The notes below the pieces were generated by a model. The model had not been told where the DNA came from, ran no database searches, and saw only the letters and a program-made list of their open reading frames with translations. Positions 31,969 through 44,279 of a stretch of DNA of 64,000 nucleotides are shown here, in pieces (position 1 is the stretch's first letter; each line of letters begins with the position of its first letter). The DNA lies in the NCBI GenBank assembly GCA_030015575.1, contig CM057346.1, forward strand, positions 565,012,315 through 565,076,314. Direction: 5' to 3'. A program made the translations under genes and the position numbers. This DNA comes from Agapanthus africanus. Taxonomy: Eukaryota > Streptophyta > Magnoliopsida > Asparagales > Amaryllidaceae.

Positions 31969-33290
31969 ATATCATATCACGCGTGTGTGGGTGTGTGCGA
32001 AAATATAAAACCGACGGCTCACGACTAAGGAACTAAAGGCAAAGAGTAAACCGTCCTACAAAGGACGCTTAATCTAACTTATAGTCTCCTAGAAAACCCT
32101 ATTTGCTAAGTATCCGTAGTTCACATTAACATATAAGATAATATACGCATCCTAATCTACAATTGCGGGGGTGCTTTACGCCATCCACCCGACTTTCCCC
32201 GTAGATATACATCTACTCACATTCGATCCTCACTTGCCAAAATCGATGACGCCTTGCTCTCTCTGTCATCCCAAAGTCCATGCGAAGGTACCTACATTTT
32301 TCAAGCACACCATATTATAAAACAAGAATCAAATACAAGAAATGCCGATACGGCGCACGAAACACACATAGGTTAGAACCTATGGTCTACGCATGCAAAA
32401 ACAACCAAACGACTCTCGACATCGACGTATGAACGTCAATCGACCGAGATAAAACACAAATACCAAAATCCAAGTCATTAAAAGTCGCAAACAGAAATTA
32501 GAAACTTTGAAAAACACTTCCAGATTTTTCTTTAGATGAAATTAGCCGATTTTGCATATAGGGGGGGTCTAATTAACTGATATAGGAGCCATGGACCCAG
32601 TACGAGGCGATTCCCTCATACCCAGGCCGCAACTTGCGGCCAATGGGATAAATCTGCGGCCTTAGTGTGGAATTGGGGTCTCGGGTCTCAGGTGTAGCTT
32701 CTAAGTGGCCTTCACGACTCACTGTAATCGCTATTTATTTTTCAGAGTCCCAAGGTGGTAGCAGATCTCAATACAACACCACAATATTCACAAAATACGA
32801 TATCGGCCAATTCCAAAGTTCAAGTCTAGGGTTTACTCTCAGGTTTAATCCAAAATACTAACATTACAGGGGTTTGTGGCCTCTATTAAACCTCAATTAC
32901 ACCTTTTCAATTCATAATATCACCTAAAGCTCAACTTGGAATTTTCCAAGATCACTAAATCTCATTTGTTAAGCTCTAAACTACTATATGATGCTAAAAA
33001 AAACTAAATACTTAACTAAGGGTGTAGGATTTATCTCATATAGCAACCGAAGAAAATTCTCGGGTTGCCCAAAGTGTTCAAAATCTCCACTTGATTGATC
33101 CATGGTGTGTGTAGTGATAAGAGGCATATTTTTTGTGAAGGTAGCATGATGGTTTGAGGTGGTTTTTGGGGTAGCCATGGATGGTAGAAGGGGTGGAGGG
33201 TGGAGAAGGAGTTAGAACAAAATGTGAGATGAGGAAATGAATAAGAGAATGTAGGATGAAGGATGAAGACAACTAAAGAAATGTGTAGAA

Positions 33291-33291
33291 G

Positions 33292-33330
<39 letters not shown>

Positions 33331-33380
33331 AAGCCCATGCCCCATGGTCCCCTCCTCATCTCTCTCTCTCTCTCTTCTAT
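33291..33380 (+). repeat. CT microsatellites
   Basis: Two (CT)n runs, about 33291-33328 and 33356-33376, are separated by a C-rich spacer. On the minus strand they read as GA tracts. Confidence 0.95.
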
Positions 33381-33766
33381 TTTTCCTTTTTCTTTATCAT
33401 TTAAAAACAAATCAACAAATAAAAACATACTATGCAAATGAAGCCGTGGTTCAAAATATGAAGTGTTGCAAACATAACATGTTACATGTCATAAACAAGA
33501 TTAATGTGTAATTAGCGAAATATTAATCGAGTTTAGTATTAACGTGTATACAAATAATTATATAATAATTTATAAAATGCCCGAATCACATAATTACCTT
33601 CAAAATCAATAATTCATATCAATTTTCCAATTATTTTCCAAACTATAAGTATATAATTATACTACTTCTTTAAAACCAATATTCATATTTTTATAATATT
33701 CATGAAATTTATTATTTTATTTATATAAATTCCGAAAATAATATTTTATTTTTCTGAAATGTTACA

Positions 33767-35250
33767 AGTATGCTTATGTTTCTTACCAAAAACAACATTA
33801 ATGTGCTCTACGTTCTGAAACATCTTTATCCTATTTGGCTTGGGAGGAGGGGGACGATGCTCCTCCTCACCATTGAACTTGATTCCATTGCATCGATAAG
33901 GATGATCAGTATCTAGTCAACGGCGATGTACAACCTAACATGAAATCCAATTTACTGGTGTTTCACGGACAGTGTACTCTTGATAACATGGGCAAGCACG
34001 ATGACCTTTCGTACTCCATTCCGACAACATGGCATATGCCGGGAAATCGTTTATTGTCCAAAGCAATGCATCACACAGTGTGAATCTCTCGTTTCTATGG
34101 ACATCATAAGCAGCGATGTTGGTTTCCACAGCTCATTCAACTCATTGATCAATAGCTTCAAATAAACATCGACATCAATACCATGAAAGTTGCTCATCCA
34201 TAGCGGGAGGTTATAAACTACTAGTGTAACGGGCCACACACTGTAAGATGCACCTCTTTTAAACGGTTTTAACCATCAGCCGATAATCCAAGTCTCACAT
34301 TCCGCAACGAACGCTGAAAATTAAGCGTCAAATCTTTGCCACTCCTCACCATCATCGGGATGCCGTAACACTCTATCCTTCCTGCGACTATCTGTATGCC
34401 ATGTCATATGTTCGGCGGTTTTGGATGAAATAAATAACCCTGTAATCTTTTCTTAATAGGGAAAAAGCGCAACACCTTCAACGGAATTTTCGGAATTGAC
34501 CCATTTTCCCTCGGGGGCCTTTTAGGTAAGATTCATCTCGATTCCCTACAAGTTCTACACTTATTTAAGTTCTTATCATTATCTGTCATGAATAACATGC
34601 ATTCATTTGGACATGCATCGATTTTATGATAAATGAAACCGATGTCGGTAATAATCTTCTTCATCTCTTGAAAATTGGTAGGGAGATCGAAATTCGGGTA
34701 AGCCTCCTTCTCTATCTTTAGAAGGTCATCGACTGACTTGTTACTATATAAAATTTTGCATTTAAGATGAAACATGCGACCATCCAACCCAACTTCATCC
34801 TTGTTTCACCCTTGTAAAGAGGTTTCTTAGCATCCTCCATATACTTAAAAAAACTAGCAGATTCGATATCTGAAACCGCATCATCCGAAAGGGTATCATC
34901 GTTCATGTCATCATACAACTCGTCCATCATTTCATTTAAATCGGTGGTTGTTGAGGTTCTCATAGAAGGAGGCAGCAGACGATGTGCACCGATTCTATAG
35001 TCCACGACCTCTTCATACAAGTGTCAGATAGTGTAACCTTCATAGAATCCATTAGTAAGTATATGCAGTCGAACCGTCTCTCGACTATCACTTCTACTGT
35101 TACAACGTTTCCTACATGGACAGAGGATCCGACTGCCACCCACTCTTGACGAGAATTGCATAAACTCTTCTACACCATTACGGAATTCAGGGCCAAACTT
35201 GTTCTTATTTATCCAAGTCTTATACGTTCTTGTCCGATACGTAGATCCTA
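33767..35250 (-). pseudogene. CACTA (En/Spm) transposase remnant, TNP2-like
   Basis: Read right to left it follows the usual order of CACTA TNP2 transposases. The N-terminal part has NKFGPEFRNGVEEFM and a CPCRKRC zinc-like motif (35200-35090), then an acidic stretch (35020-34820). IDACPNECMLF and CRTC follow (34610-34540), then FISSKTAEHMTWH and VLRHPDDGEEW (34440-34360), NVRLGLSADG (34310-34280), WPVTLVVYNLPLWM (34238-34195), TINDFPAYAMLSEWSTKGHRAC (34050-33985) and FNGEEEHRPPPPKPNR (33878-33830). Pieces lie in different frames with stops. No CACTA terminal motif was found. The catalytic C-terminal half is absent, cut at 33767. Confidence 0.85.
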
Positions 35251-35472
35251 AGACAATACATAATTATTTATTATATCATAACAAACATTTTCAAATCATA
35301 CACGATATTAACAATTTTATACTGCATTGAGAAGGTTAAGAATGAGATGGTTATAGACAAAGAAGAGAATGTCAACAGTGTCTCGGAAATACATTTTAGT
35401 GATTTATCGTGTCCAGATATATTAACGGTTCTATCTTTGATGTCAAGGGGTAACGACTGTCGGGGGTAAGGT
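35251..35472. other. AT-rich spacer between the CACTA remnant and a copia LTR
   Basis: No feature could be supported. It may be the 5' non-coding part of the CACTA element, into which the copia LTR at 35473 was inserted. Confidence 0.4.
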
Positions 35473-35596
35473 TGTTGGCTATAGTGCCCTTAAAGCAATT
35501 ATTGTAATCGCAGGCATACGATTATGATGATTGAGGGAGGACCTATACGGGTAGAACAGTCTTACTCGAGATAATAGTATGCTATCTGATTCATCT

Positions 35597-38562
35597 TGTC
35601 ACGCCCCGCTTCCCAAAATACGGAAAACGAGGGATGACTAGGCCAGCCTTGCTCCTACGGTCAAGGAATAATCACGTCGTAGTCATACTTTGGCTTCTAG
35701 CATTACATGGTAATCAGTAAACAAAGCACAGAAGTAAAGGAAATACATCACTAAATTATTACATCAAATTTCATGTTCACAATTTACAATAAAACAAGAA
35801 AAGAACTACTAACCAAGTTCGAATACAAGGTCTCTTTTAGGAAGAGCAGTAAAAGTGAAGGAGGTCATCCCGACTAAATCTCCGCAAGCTCGAAGGGTAA
35901 GTCCGACTCCTGCGTTGGTTCTTCCTCGAGGTCTGAGCATGCATACTCAGGTCGTCAGAGCGACGTAATAGTAATATTATAATGGTGACAAGTAATAAGC
36001 ACAGAAGGCAATAACAGTGGAAGTAAAATGCAGGTAATCAGTATGTCACTAACTGATGCAAGTATGATCTGTGTCCCTATCAGTCTCTAAGTCGTCTTTG
36101 AAATCGAGTTGTGGAAAGGAGGATCATGTTTAACGAGGGTCTCGTACATACCCGAGACTACGGCCCGCTATCGCCTGGGATATAACCCTGTCAGCCGGAC
36201 CGCTAGGCCCAACCTAATATATATAAGAGTCGCTGTTCGAATGATCATCCTCTAAATCACCGTCCTCGCTAAATACGATGCTCTTTCCACTTCGATTTCC
36301 CCTTTTCCCCCAGGTTTACACTATTGATGAGTATGGTCTAGTCGTGTACAAGTATACACCAATAACACGGTTTTGTCACTGTTCACTGTAATATTCACTG
36401 TTACGAATCATTCACTTTTCCATTGGCGTACTTGACACTCCTAAACCAATATCATTCGCGCACGATAATGCATTGTACACTGAACAATAATGCGCACTAT
36501 CACTATGTGTATGGCAATCGGGTAAGATATGTGCATTTATGCAGTTAACGAGTCATGTGTAATATGAACTATTATGCACCATATGAACTTATAAAAATTG
36601 CAATAAATTATACGTTCAAAATTCAGTGAAATGATACAAAGACGGTAACAAGTAAACTCAGTGAGAAGTTCAGGAAAATTTGTTTCAGTGCAATCGGATT
36701 TTGGGTTTGCAAGTTACAGCCGTTTCATTTTAAATGCTCGTTGTAGGAAATTCAGTTTCTGAACTGAACGTCCGTTTCGCGACACAATTTTCACCATGTT
36801 GGGATCAGAATTTTGGCGACGCTATAGTTGAATGAAATTTAGGTTTTTCAATAGGGTTTCCAACGCACCATACTGATTCTCAATCGCGCCTCCACGTCAG
36901 AAGTTATGCACTGTTCAACACTAGGGTATCAGTTATGTTTCTGTTTGGGACTGCTATACGTCCTGTTCTTTTAAATTACAGTTTAAATAGTAAACGACCG
37001 TAAAAAAAGGTGAAATCACTTTCATTACTTATTTAACTGTTTCATCTTCACTAGAGTATAGGGTTCCGCAATATACAAGTTCAAATAGCAAAGGGGTAAG
37101 CATTACGCGATAGAAATCAACAGCCAGAGCTGCTCTGGACTGCAGTCCAGAGCCGCTCTCCGAATCAGTTTCCGTCGTATTTTCAGTATAGAAACAATTC
37201 AAAACTTTTATGGGGTTCCATATCGTCGAGTCGGCTTCGATTTGAGCCCTCGAACACATCATTTCAATGTGTACACAATTAATTATGATTTTTACAAGTT
37301 TCAGACGCGGAAAATTTTCAATTTTTACGGGTGTAATCGGGGATGATCGTTCAAGTCAGTAACGATCATAATTTTCAGTCAAATTTTAACATGATTCTCG
37401 TTACCACACGGGCCAGCTTATATGGTCAAGTTCCATCAATTTAATGGAAGGTTTTCATTCAGGTTTTGCATCAAACACTTATATCATATAAATTTTCACG
37501 AATTATAAATACGGAATTCATAAGATTTTGCATTCGTAAGAGTACAACTTAGGATGTAGCAAGTAGGGTACTTGCCTGGAGACGCGTTGGCGACGCACGG
37601 CAGCGGCAACGGCACGAATGCGCAAGGAACGACACGGTTTGGGTTCACGGCCTCGGCTCGAGTTCGGGTTCGTCGTCGGTGTTGCCCGAGGGATAGCTCG
37701 TGATCACTGGAGGCAGAGTGAGGTGCTGTGAAGCTCCTGGGGATATGCTGGGGTCGGCTAGGGTCGCTCCGGCGAGGGTGCAGCAATGGTGAGGTTGCAG
37801 CGAGGGGTGTGCAGGGTTCGAAGCTTGGTGGTTTGGAGAGAGGGAGGAAACAATGATGGTGCTCGGGTTTTGGAGAGAGGAGCAAGGGAGTTGGTCGTTT
37901 TCGTCGTCATCGTGGGGCCCAGAGAGGTGTTAGGGATGAGGCACGATGATGGGAGGAAGAAGGAGAGAGGAGGTAAGTGTGGTGAAGAAAAAATGCAGTG
38001 GGGGTGAGTGATCGTCGTTGTATGGAGGCGAGGGAGACGAGTTCTCGGGCGCGCGCGCGCAATCGTGGGTCGGGGTTGTGGTCGCGACGAGGCGGGGACG
38101 TGGCGACGTGGGGAGCTTGGTGGGAAAACGAGCGGGAAAGTGAAAACGAGTGGGGAAGAGGAGATGATAACGGGTCGGGTCGGGTCATGGGCGCGGGTTA
38201 GGAGTTAGGCCAGGGAAGGGTGAATTTGTTTAATTCCTTATGCAAAGGAAAAGAATGGAAGTGGGCCGGGCTTAGTGTTTTTTTTAAGATTAATTCATTT
38301 ATTTGGTTTTCATTATATGTTTTCTTTGGCTGGGCTTGGGGAGTGCTTAAGAATTTAATTATTTGTTTAGGGCAGGGCTGGTTTATTGTATATATATATT
38401 TAGTTTTGTCTTGGGCTTTGATTTTAATTGGTTTAGAAAAATCAAATATTAAAACCTAAGCAACCGATTTCACACCAAATAATACAAGGAAAAATAGGAA
38501 AACATTCGGGAGACTGGGAAAAAAATATAGAAAGATTTTATTGATGGGAACGGGGATTTACA
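35597..38562 (-). mobile_element. Solo LTR of a chromovirus-like element, reverse orientation (2966 bp)
   Basis: On the + strand it begins TGTCACGCCCCGCTTCCC and ends GGGGATTTACA, so in its own orientation it runs TGTAAATCCCC...GGGGCGTGACA, like 28478-31375 (2898 bp). CATCT flanks it on both sides (35592-35596, 38563-38567). No internal domains are present, so it is best explained as a solo LTR left by recombination between two LTRs. The GC-rich part at 37560-38210 produces long spurious open frames. Confidence 0.88.
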
Positions 38563-38567
38563 CATCT

Positions 38568-40567
38568 CTATCATCATGTACATGTATTATATGGTATTAC
38601 GGATCACTATTATATGTAGATAGAGCTTTTAGGATTCATGCTTGACTGCCAGGGTTATTGTAGCGATCACACTTGTGAGAACTGGGTAGTCTATAAGATA
38701 TCCTTAAATGTCCCTAGTCGAGAAAATATCGAGACTGGGCATCGATATTCCAGAATAGACTAGCGTATATGTTTCTTGACCCCAACGAGGGGCGATGGTC
38801 GGTCTCACAGCCATTGGTGTTAATTAGTCACTAAAGATCGTATACATGTGCTCATTGGGTTATAAGTTACACTGGACGGACTCGCCGGAAATATACTAGA
38901 TGGTATTATATCTATTGTCAGATAGCAGTTCTCTAGTGACATAAGTACAGGTTAGTCTATTGACCTGAGAACGTCATTTGTCTCGTGTGAGTTCCCATTG
39001 TGCTTTGATTACTACCCTACCACGGCTCTACTGAGTCGTACAAACAGGTTTTAGTTAGGTACAGTCCTGAGCCATATGGAGGCAGTGAGCGAATCGTTAG
39101 GGATTCGTCTCTCCTGGTATTGGGGGTAGATGTCGCGCAGTGCACGGGTAGCCATCACCAGAAATCCTTGGCCTAGGTGGACGAGATTTACCGATTTGGA
39201 TCAGTAGTTTCTCAGTGGGTGATAGGGTTTCACACCGACAAGACTTATCGTGTTATTAGGGGTCTGACTTTATCCAACCCCCTAGACCCGATATGCGATA
39301 CTCTTATACGAACATACTAAACTGTACGGAGACTGCCATTTTCATGTTCAGTAGGGATACAGATGAGTTAGCTTGTCGACCTTCCTTTCGTTCAATATCT
39401 GGATAACCGTTACTTACAGCTAGTGCCGCTGACGTGCTTGTGGTTAAACCCACTGCCAGCGTATTATCGAGTTTTTAGAGTCTCACATATGGTTTTCCAG
39501 CTCAGGCGAAACGATGTAGTGTACGTATTTTGATACGTACTTTGGCTCGATTAAAATATGTGTTTTTGTACACGTACTTTTAATTGGACGTTTTATTAAT
39601 ACTAACCGATTTGAAAGATAGCCACATTATCACATTTAGATAAAATTTGAGTTAGTATTATATATCTCTTCTTAGTATCTCTTTTTTCGGTATTCGTATT
39701 TTGACAGAATACGGTATTTCTACGAATACAGGTATTTGTATAAATACGTATATTTGTGTCTTGATAAAAATACATGTATTTGCATCTTAATACAAATACG
39801 GCTATTCGTATTTTATACGAATATGGCATTCGTATTTTGATACAAATACGGGTGTGTGTACTTGTATCATATACATGTATCAGTGTATTTGTGTGCGTTT
39901 ATATACACACACATAAACATATACATATACATGTGTATATGTGTACAATAAGGTGGCTTCTCTTTTCTTCTCACTCTTCTTGTTATGGTGAGAATGGTGT
40001 AAGCTTGTGACTCAACATAATGAGTCATAAGTCCACCCATTCTCACATATTAAAGAAAAGATGAAAAAGAAGAGAGAGCGGGTTTTTCTTTTTTGAGCCA
40101 TGCTTGATTTTCTTTACATCACCCTTGAGCTTCTTCTTCCTCTCTCTTGTGTTTTATTTTATTGAAAAAGGAAAAAGAAAAAAAGAGAACACTTAGATAT
40201 TAGCCACTACTACATTCTAGTGATCAATTCTTAGCAAGTTTTGATCACTAGTTGCTTCACTTTGATTATTTGTGTGAAGCTAGAGTCTAGATTAGGGTTT
40301 CTTCAGGTGGATCATCTTCGACGAGGAAGATCGACCCCCAAGCTCGTTTCCGACGATCTAGGAATGTAAGAAGTGGATTCGAAGATGAAGAACACGACTA
40401 CAAATGTTGTAAGTACCAACCGAGTATTTAACTCCTACTAGTGTTTTCTGCTTTAATGTTTGGATTCGATTCTAGGTCGTAAACTCCGTGCTCTTGATTA
40501 GAAAATTTTCGTTTTGTATTCTGCCTTAGCCGCAAGTTTGCAGCACGTGCACGAGCATCTACCTACA
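38568..40567 (+). repeat. Main part of the split copia LTR
   Basis: With 35473-35596 it forms one LTR similar to 15952-18084. Shared blocks include ATCGATATTCCAGAATAGAC, the GGGGCGATGG(T)CGGTCTCACA segment and AGTGCCGCTGACG. It is clearly older: substitutions are frequent and the T/A-rich region at 39600-39950 has expanded ATACG-type repeats. No gene was seen. Confidence 0.85.
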
Positions 40568-40580
40568 TGGTATCAGAGCC
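40568..40580 (+). other. Primer binding site, initiator-Met tRNA type
   Basis: TGGTATCAGAGCC directly follows the LTR end CTACA. It confirms the copia assignment of the fragment at 35473. Confidence 0.93.
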
Positions 40581-40974
40581 ACCTAAACATTAGAACTAGT
40601 ATTAGATGATGTTTACATTTTAAAACTAAAATTTTTCATTTTTCAAAATTCAAAATCAAGTTTTTGTCAAAAATTTTTTGATCTCTGAAATTTTTTTAAA
40701 CAAATGCAGAGATCTTGTCTTGAGATATGAAAAATTGGGAAGAAAAACGGGGACCAAATTCCAACATAAAACTACCCAAATCCTTGATTTTCCCGCCATG
40801 GGCTGTTTAGTTGTTTCTTTTGGTCTCTGATTTTTCCCAGTTGCTTTATCTCTAGAAAACTTGGTTTTTGGTTACGTTTGATTTGGCCCGGATTTTATCT
40901 AATATTATCCTTACATTCGGGCAACACGAAAAGTTTTAAAATTGAATTTTTTGCATCGTTTATATCATTGTGTT

Positions 40975-42536
40975 TTGTATTTGTGTTTGTACGAGACGGC
41001 GCGATGCTGGACAGGGGCGCGAGCGCGATGCGCGGTGATCCGGTACTGGACGTGGCGGTGACGCGGGCACGATACGGTAGTGGATGTGGCGATGATGCGG
41101 GCGCAACACGGTACTGGGCACGGTCTTGACTCGGTGCATGGTCCGGGAGCGGCACGGCGCGATGCTGTGGATCGAGCACGATGTGGCACGGGGGCTGGCA
41201 CGACGTGGCACGAGGAGTGGGTACGGGGCGCGACACGTGAGTGGGTCCGATGGTGGCACCGTGGTTCTGGGAGTGGGCACGTACACGACACGGCGACTTT
41301 AGCTTCGACACACGCACGGTACGGCACGGCAACAGCGACGAGCATAGCACAGGCACGTTGCACGTACGGGCTAAGCACGACGACAACAAGGTTTGATCTC
41401 GGCTCGGCTGCAGTGATCGTTCAGTGATCTCGACGGCGAAGCGATCTCCGGCGAGGAGGGTGTGCATGCGAGGGTTCTGTGCCGGGTCGGGTGATGGTTG
41501 CAGGCTCGGGGATCTCGTCAGAGGTGAAGTGGAGGGGAGAGAGAGGGAGAAGAGAAGATGGCGGCAAGCGGGTGAGGCCGAAGACGGCGAGGTGGTGACA
41601 GCGGCAAAACTTACGGCCACTGGGGTTCTCGAGTGCACGGCGAGGGTACTTTGGTCGGCGGCAAGGTAGGGCTCGGTGCTGGGTCGAAGTTGTGATGGGT
41701 TCTTGGCTAGGGGTCGAAGGCAGGAGGTGTTCTCGATCGTTGAGGGGTGCACCGGAGTTGAGTTGTTGATGGTGGTTGTTGGGTTTGGTTCTGACAGTGG
41801 ATGGATCTCGACGATGACGGGGGTCGGCTGCAGAGGTGGTGAGAGGAGGCGACGTGGAGATCGACGGCGACGAGGAAGGAGGCGGTGGGCTCATGGGTGA
41901 TGCCGGGGGTCTGCCGGAAGACTTGCAGTGAGGCTCGACAAGATTCGATGGGTCGGAGGAGGAGGAGCTGGGGGTCACAGAGAGAAACTGAGTGAGGTGA
42001 AGAAAGGGAGGAGAGAGAGGTGAGATGAGGTAGTGGGTGCTGTGGGGTTAAGTTGTGAGGAGAGAGGGAGCGAGGCAGGCAGGGGATCGCGGGTTGTTGA
42101 AGGGGGGCGAGTCGTGGGGCAGCGCGAGAGAGAGGGAACGTTGAGGAAGTGGAGAAGTTTGGCACGAGAACGAGGGGGAACGTTGAGGGCGAAGACGGGG
42201 TCGCGGGGCATGGGGGAAGTGGGCGCGGCTACTGGGGAAGTGGGAGGAAACGAGCGGGAAAAGAAGCAAGGGAGAAGAAGAAGAAAGGAGTGGGGGTAAC
42301 GGGTCGGGTTCGGGTTCGGGTAGGGTTAAAGCGGGTCGGGCGAGTGAAGTGGGTAGAGGGCTTGGCCTGGGCTGGGGTTTGGGTTATGTAAAAAGAAAAA
42401 CAAAATAAAATGAAAAGGATTTAGAAAAATTAGAATAAATAAATTCAAGGTTAGGGTTTATAAATAAAATATAGAAAATTTGGGAAACATAATTTACAAA
42501 TACGGAAAAATATTCACAAGGAATCCGGGTATTACA
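40975..42536 (-). repeat. GC-rich LTR-like insert in the copia leader
   Basis: The right end (GGAATCCGGGTATTACA) is the reverse complement of a TGTAATACCCGG chromovirus LTR start. The flanking copia leader resumes at 42537. The left end lacks a TGTCACG-type terminus, so the copy is probably truncated and the left boundary is approximate. The interior is extremely GC-rich with repeated GCACG and ACGTGGC words. Open frames of up to 285 codons on either strand are Pro/Arg/Ser-rich and look like composition artefacts. Confidence 0.5.
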
Positions 42537-43082
42537 GGATAGACCCGCGAAAGAGTGCTCAAGTTACCGGATTTTATGAAGTGGCGGGTGGCCCACTCAT
42601 TTCATTGAGTGATGGTTGCCTCACTTCTAGAATTGACGAGTAGCTTGTCATGCTCGTAAGGGTCTTTATTTCAGGTAATGTTCGAGCTATCCACATGACC
42701 GGGGAATGTTGGTTTTCGTTTGCGGCTCAAACGAAATGCCGGGATCCTAATTTATCTGTTATTCCATCTTATTTATCGCATGCCAGTGATTTTTTTAACC
42801 AGCCTGTGATGATATATATAAATGTTGTATATGTTTTGCACTCACGCTAGCCTTGTCCATGCACCACCGTAAGTTAAGTAACCTTACGGTGAAATACCCG
42901 AACCCCGTGGCGAATGCGGGTGGTATATACGTACATTATATTTTGGTTGATTCTGTGATGCATAGGAACTTAATTGATGGGATCGCTTTATAGATTAATG
43001 TAAGGAAAACAAATCTAAAATGATGTTGTCGGAACAATTTCGGCTTTTTATTTTTTTATATTTATTTTTTTTGTTTTATTTA

Positions 43083-43215
43083 CACATTTTTACATCCCCA
43101 GTTTAACGACTTAGAGATCGATTGTTCCCAGTTTAACGACGTGGCGGTCATGTGTTCCCAGTTTAACGACGTGGTGGTCGAATGTTCCCAGTTTAACGAC
43201 GTGGTGGTCAAATGT
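43083..43215 (-). repeat. 30-bp repeats behind the reverse Tat gag
   Basis: Four units with the core GTTCCCAGTTTAACGACG on the + strand. The units match those at 55205-55300 and are related to the minisatellite at 11562. Confidence 0.9.
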
Positions 43216-43219
43216 GTTT

Positions 43220-44279
43220 GCTTATCCCAGCTCTTCGAACTTTGATCTTGGCGGAGCTGTGTTGATGACCGTAGCTCTGTGGCTTGCCGATACATCCGAG
43301 GACTATGAGGTTTTTCCAAGATTGTATTGGTCCTCTACCCAATGTTTGAAAACTAGCAGTCTTCAATGGTATGACTCACCACTCTATGATATAGGCAATA
43401 TATGGGATTGCCGGTCATATTCATTTCATGTGGCCATTTTGGAATAGGCAGTTGCAGACCGTTGTTCAAGGCGTCCTCGAATATATTGCGGACCTCATCC
43501 CTCCTGAAGGAGTATACTTTCTTCTTTCTCTCCATTAGAGCAGGTGCCCTTCCTAATGCTGGTCCTCGAGGCCGATCAGTTCTTTGTTCGCCTGCTGCCT
43601 GCTTACTCCATTCACTATACGTGTCAGAAGGATTGAAAGCTGATCACGGCCGTTTTTCGCAAATGTGTTCCGCTCTTGGGCTGGGGAGAGTGTCTGTTGG
43701 CTGTTTTAGGATATGAATTTCTGGCTCATGAACCAAATTTTGATTTTGCTGTAATTGCAATCGGACGACTTGGGTCGTGAGATCTGCCACGACGTTTGCC
43801 AGCCCGTCGACTTTGGAATGGATCTTGGCCAACTTCTCATCCCTGTCCTGAAGCTGCCTTTGAAGCCATTAGAATAACACTTTTTCTGTAGTTCCGGGCA
43901 TAACAACAGGGTCATCCTTACCGCCTGAGCTTGATTCGGCGAGAACCACGGGCTTCTTTGGCTTATCGGCCTGAGCAGGCTCTTTATTATTTAGACCGAG
44001 CCGACGTTGGGTAGCAACATCTACGTCATTGTCCTGGATACAAGGCATAGGAGGACTTGTTCCTCTGAGCTCCATCATATAGACTGTATGGGTTGTGTAC
44101 CCATCTATCGCTTCTTCATTAGCAATGTTGCTCGTTCGGCTCTTAGCTTGTTGCCTTAGTCCACTCTTTTCAAAGAAAAACATATGTCTGAGAGAATCAG
44201 GTTCCCGAAGGACTTCAATCTCCGTTTGTATGAAATTGGCGGTCGCAGCTTGTTTGTTCGCTAACACGCCAGGGGACAA
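43220..44279 (-). pseudogene. Second, partial Tat gag copy fused behind the first
   Basis: After the first zinc-like region and ANFIQTE (44230) the sequence restarts with gag features. These are GYTTHTVYMM (44100), an acidic linker, a coiled-coil-like KLAKIHSKVDGLANVV (43830-43780), KVYSFRRDEVRNIF (43520) and a second zinc-like YCLYHRVVSHTIEDC (43400). The capsid domain is absent from this copy. Its residues differ from the first copy, so it is not a recent duplication. Template switching between two Tat RNAs is a likely origin. Confidence 0.7.

Larger units (their letters stand above)
31376..33766 (-). repeat. LTR remnant, reverse orientation, AT- and microsatellite-rich
   Basis: The right end reads ...GAAATGTTACA, the reverse complement of a TGTAACATTTC LTR start like those of chromoviruses. 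The left end is cut by the chromovirus at 31375. It holds repeated CGTACGG(T/C)A(T)CATC segments at 31440-31640, CA and CT microsatellites, and no credible gene. Assignment to an LTR rests on the terminal motif and composition. Confidence 0.45.
35473..43042 (+). mobile_element. 5' part of a copia element (LTR, primer site, leader)
   Basis: The LTR starts TGTTGGCTATAGTGCCC at 35473 and ends CTACA at 40567, split by an insert at 35597-38562. The primer site follows, then leader sequence matching that of the element at 15952, itself split by a GC-rich insert. It stops at about 43042, where a Tat fragment in the opposite orientation begins. Pol and the 3' LTR are missing. Confidence 0.8.

Noticed and set aside
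31667..32008. A 113-codon frame with His/Thr repeats
   Set aside because: It is the translation of CA microsatellites.
33031..33511. Short open frames near the CT repeats
   Set aside because: Their content is Arg/Glu or Leu/Ser repeats from the microsatellite.
37907..38208. Possible host gene in the GC-rich block
   Set aside because: The block lies inside a solo LTR bounded by a target duplication, and no frame shows a domain.
40895..42299. Open frames up to 285 codons in the GC-rich insert, and similar ones at 37496-38208
   Set aside because: Pro/Arg/Ser-rich low-complexity translations on both strands with no recognisable domain; base composition explains them.
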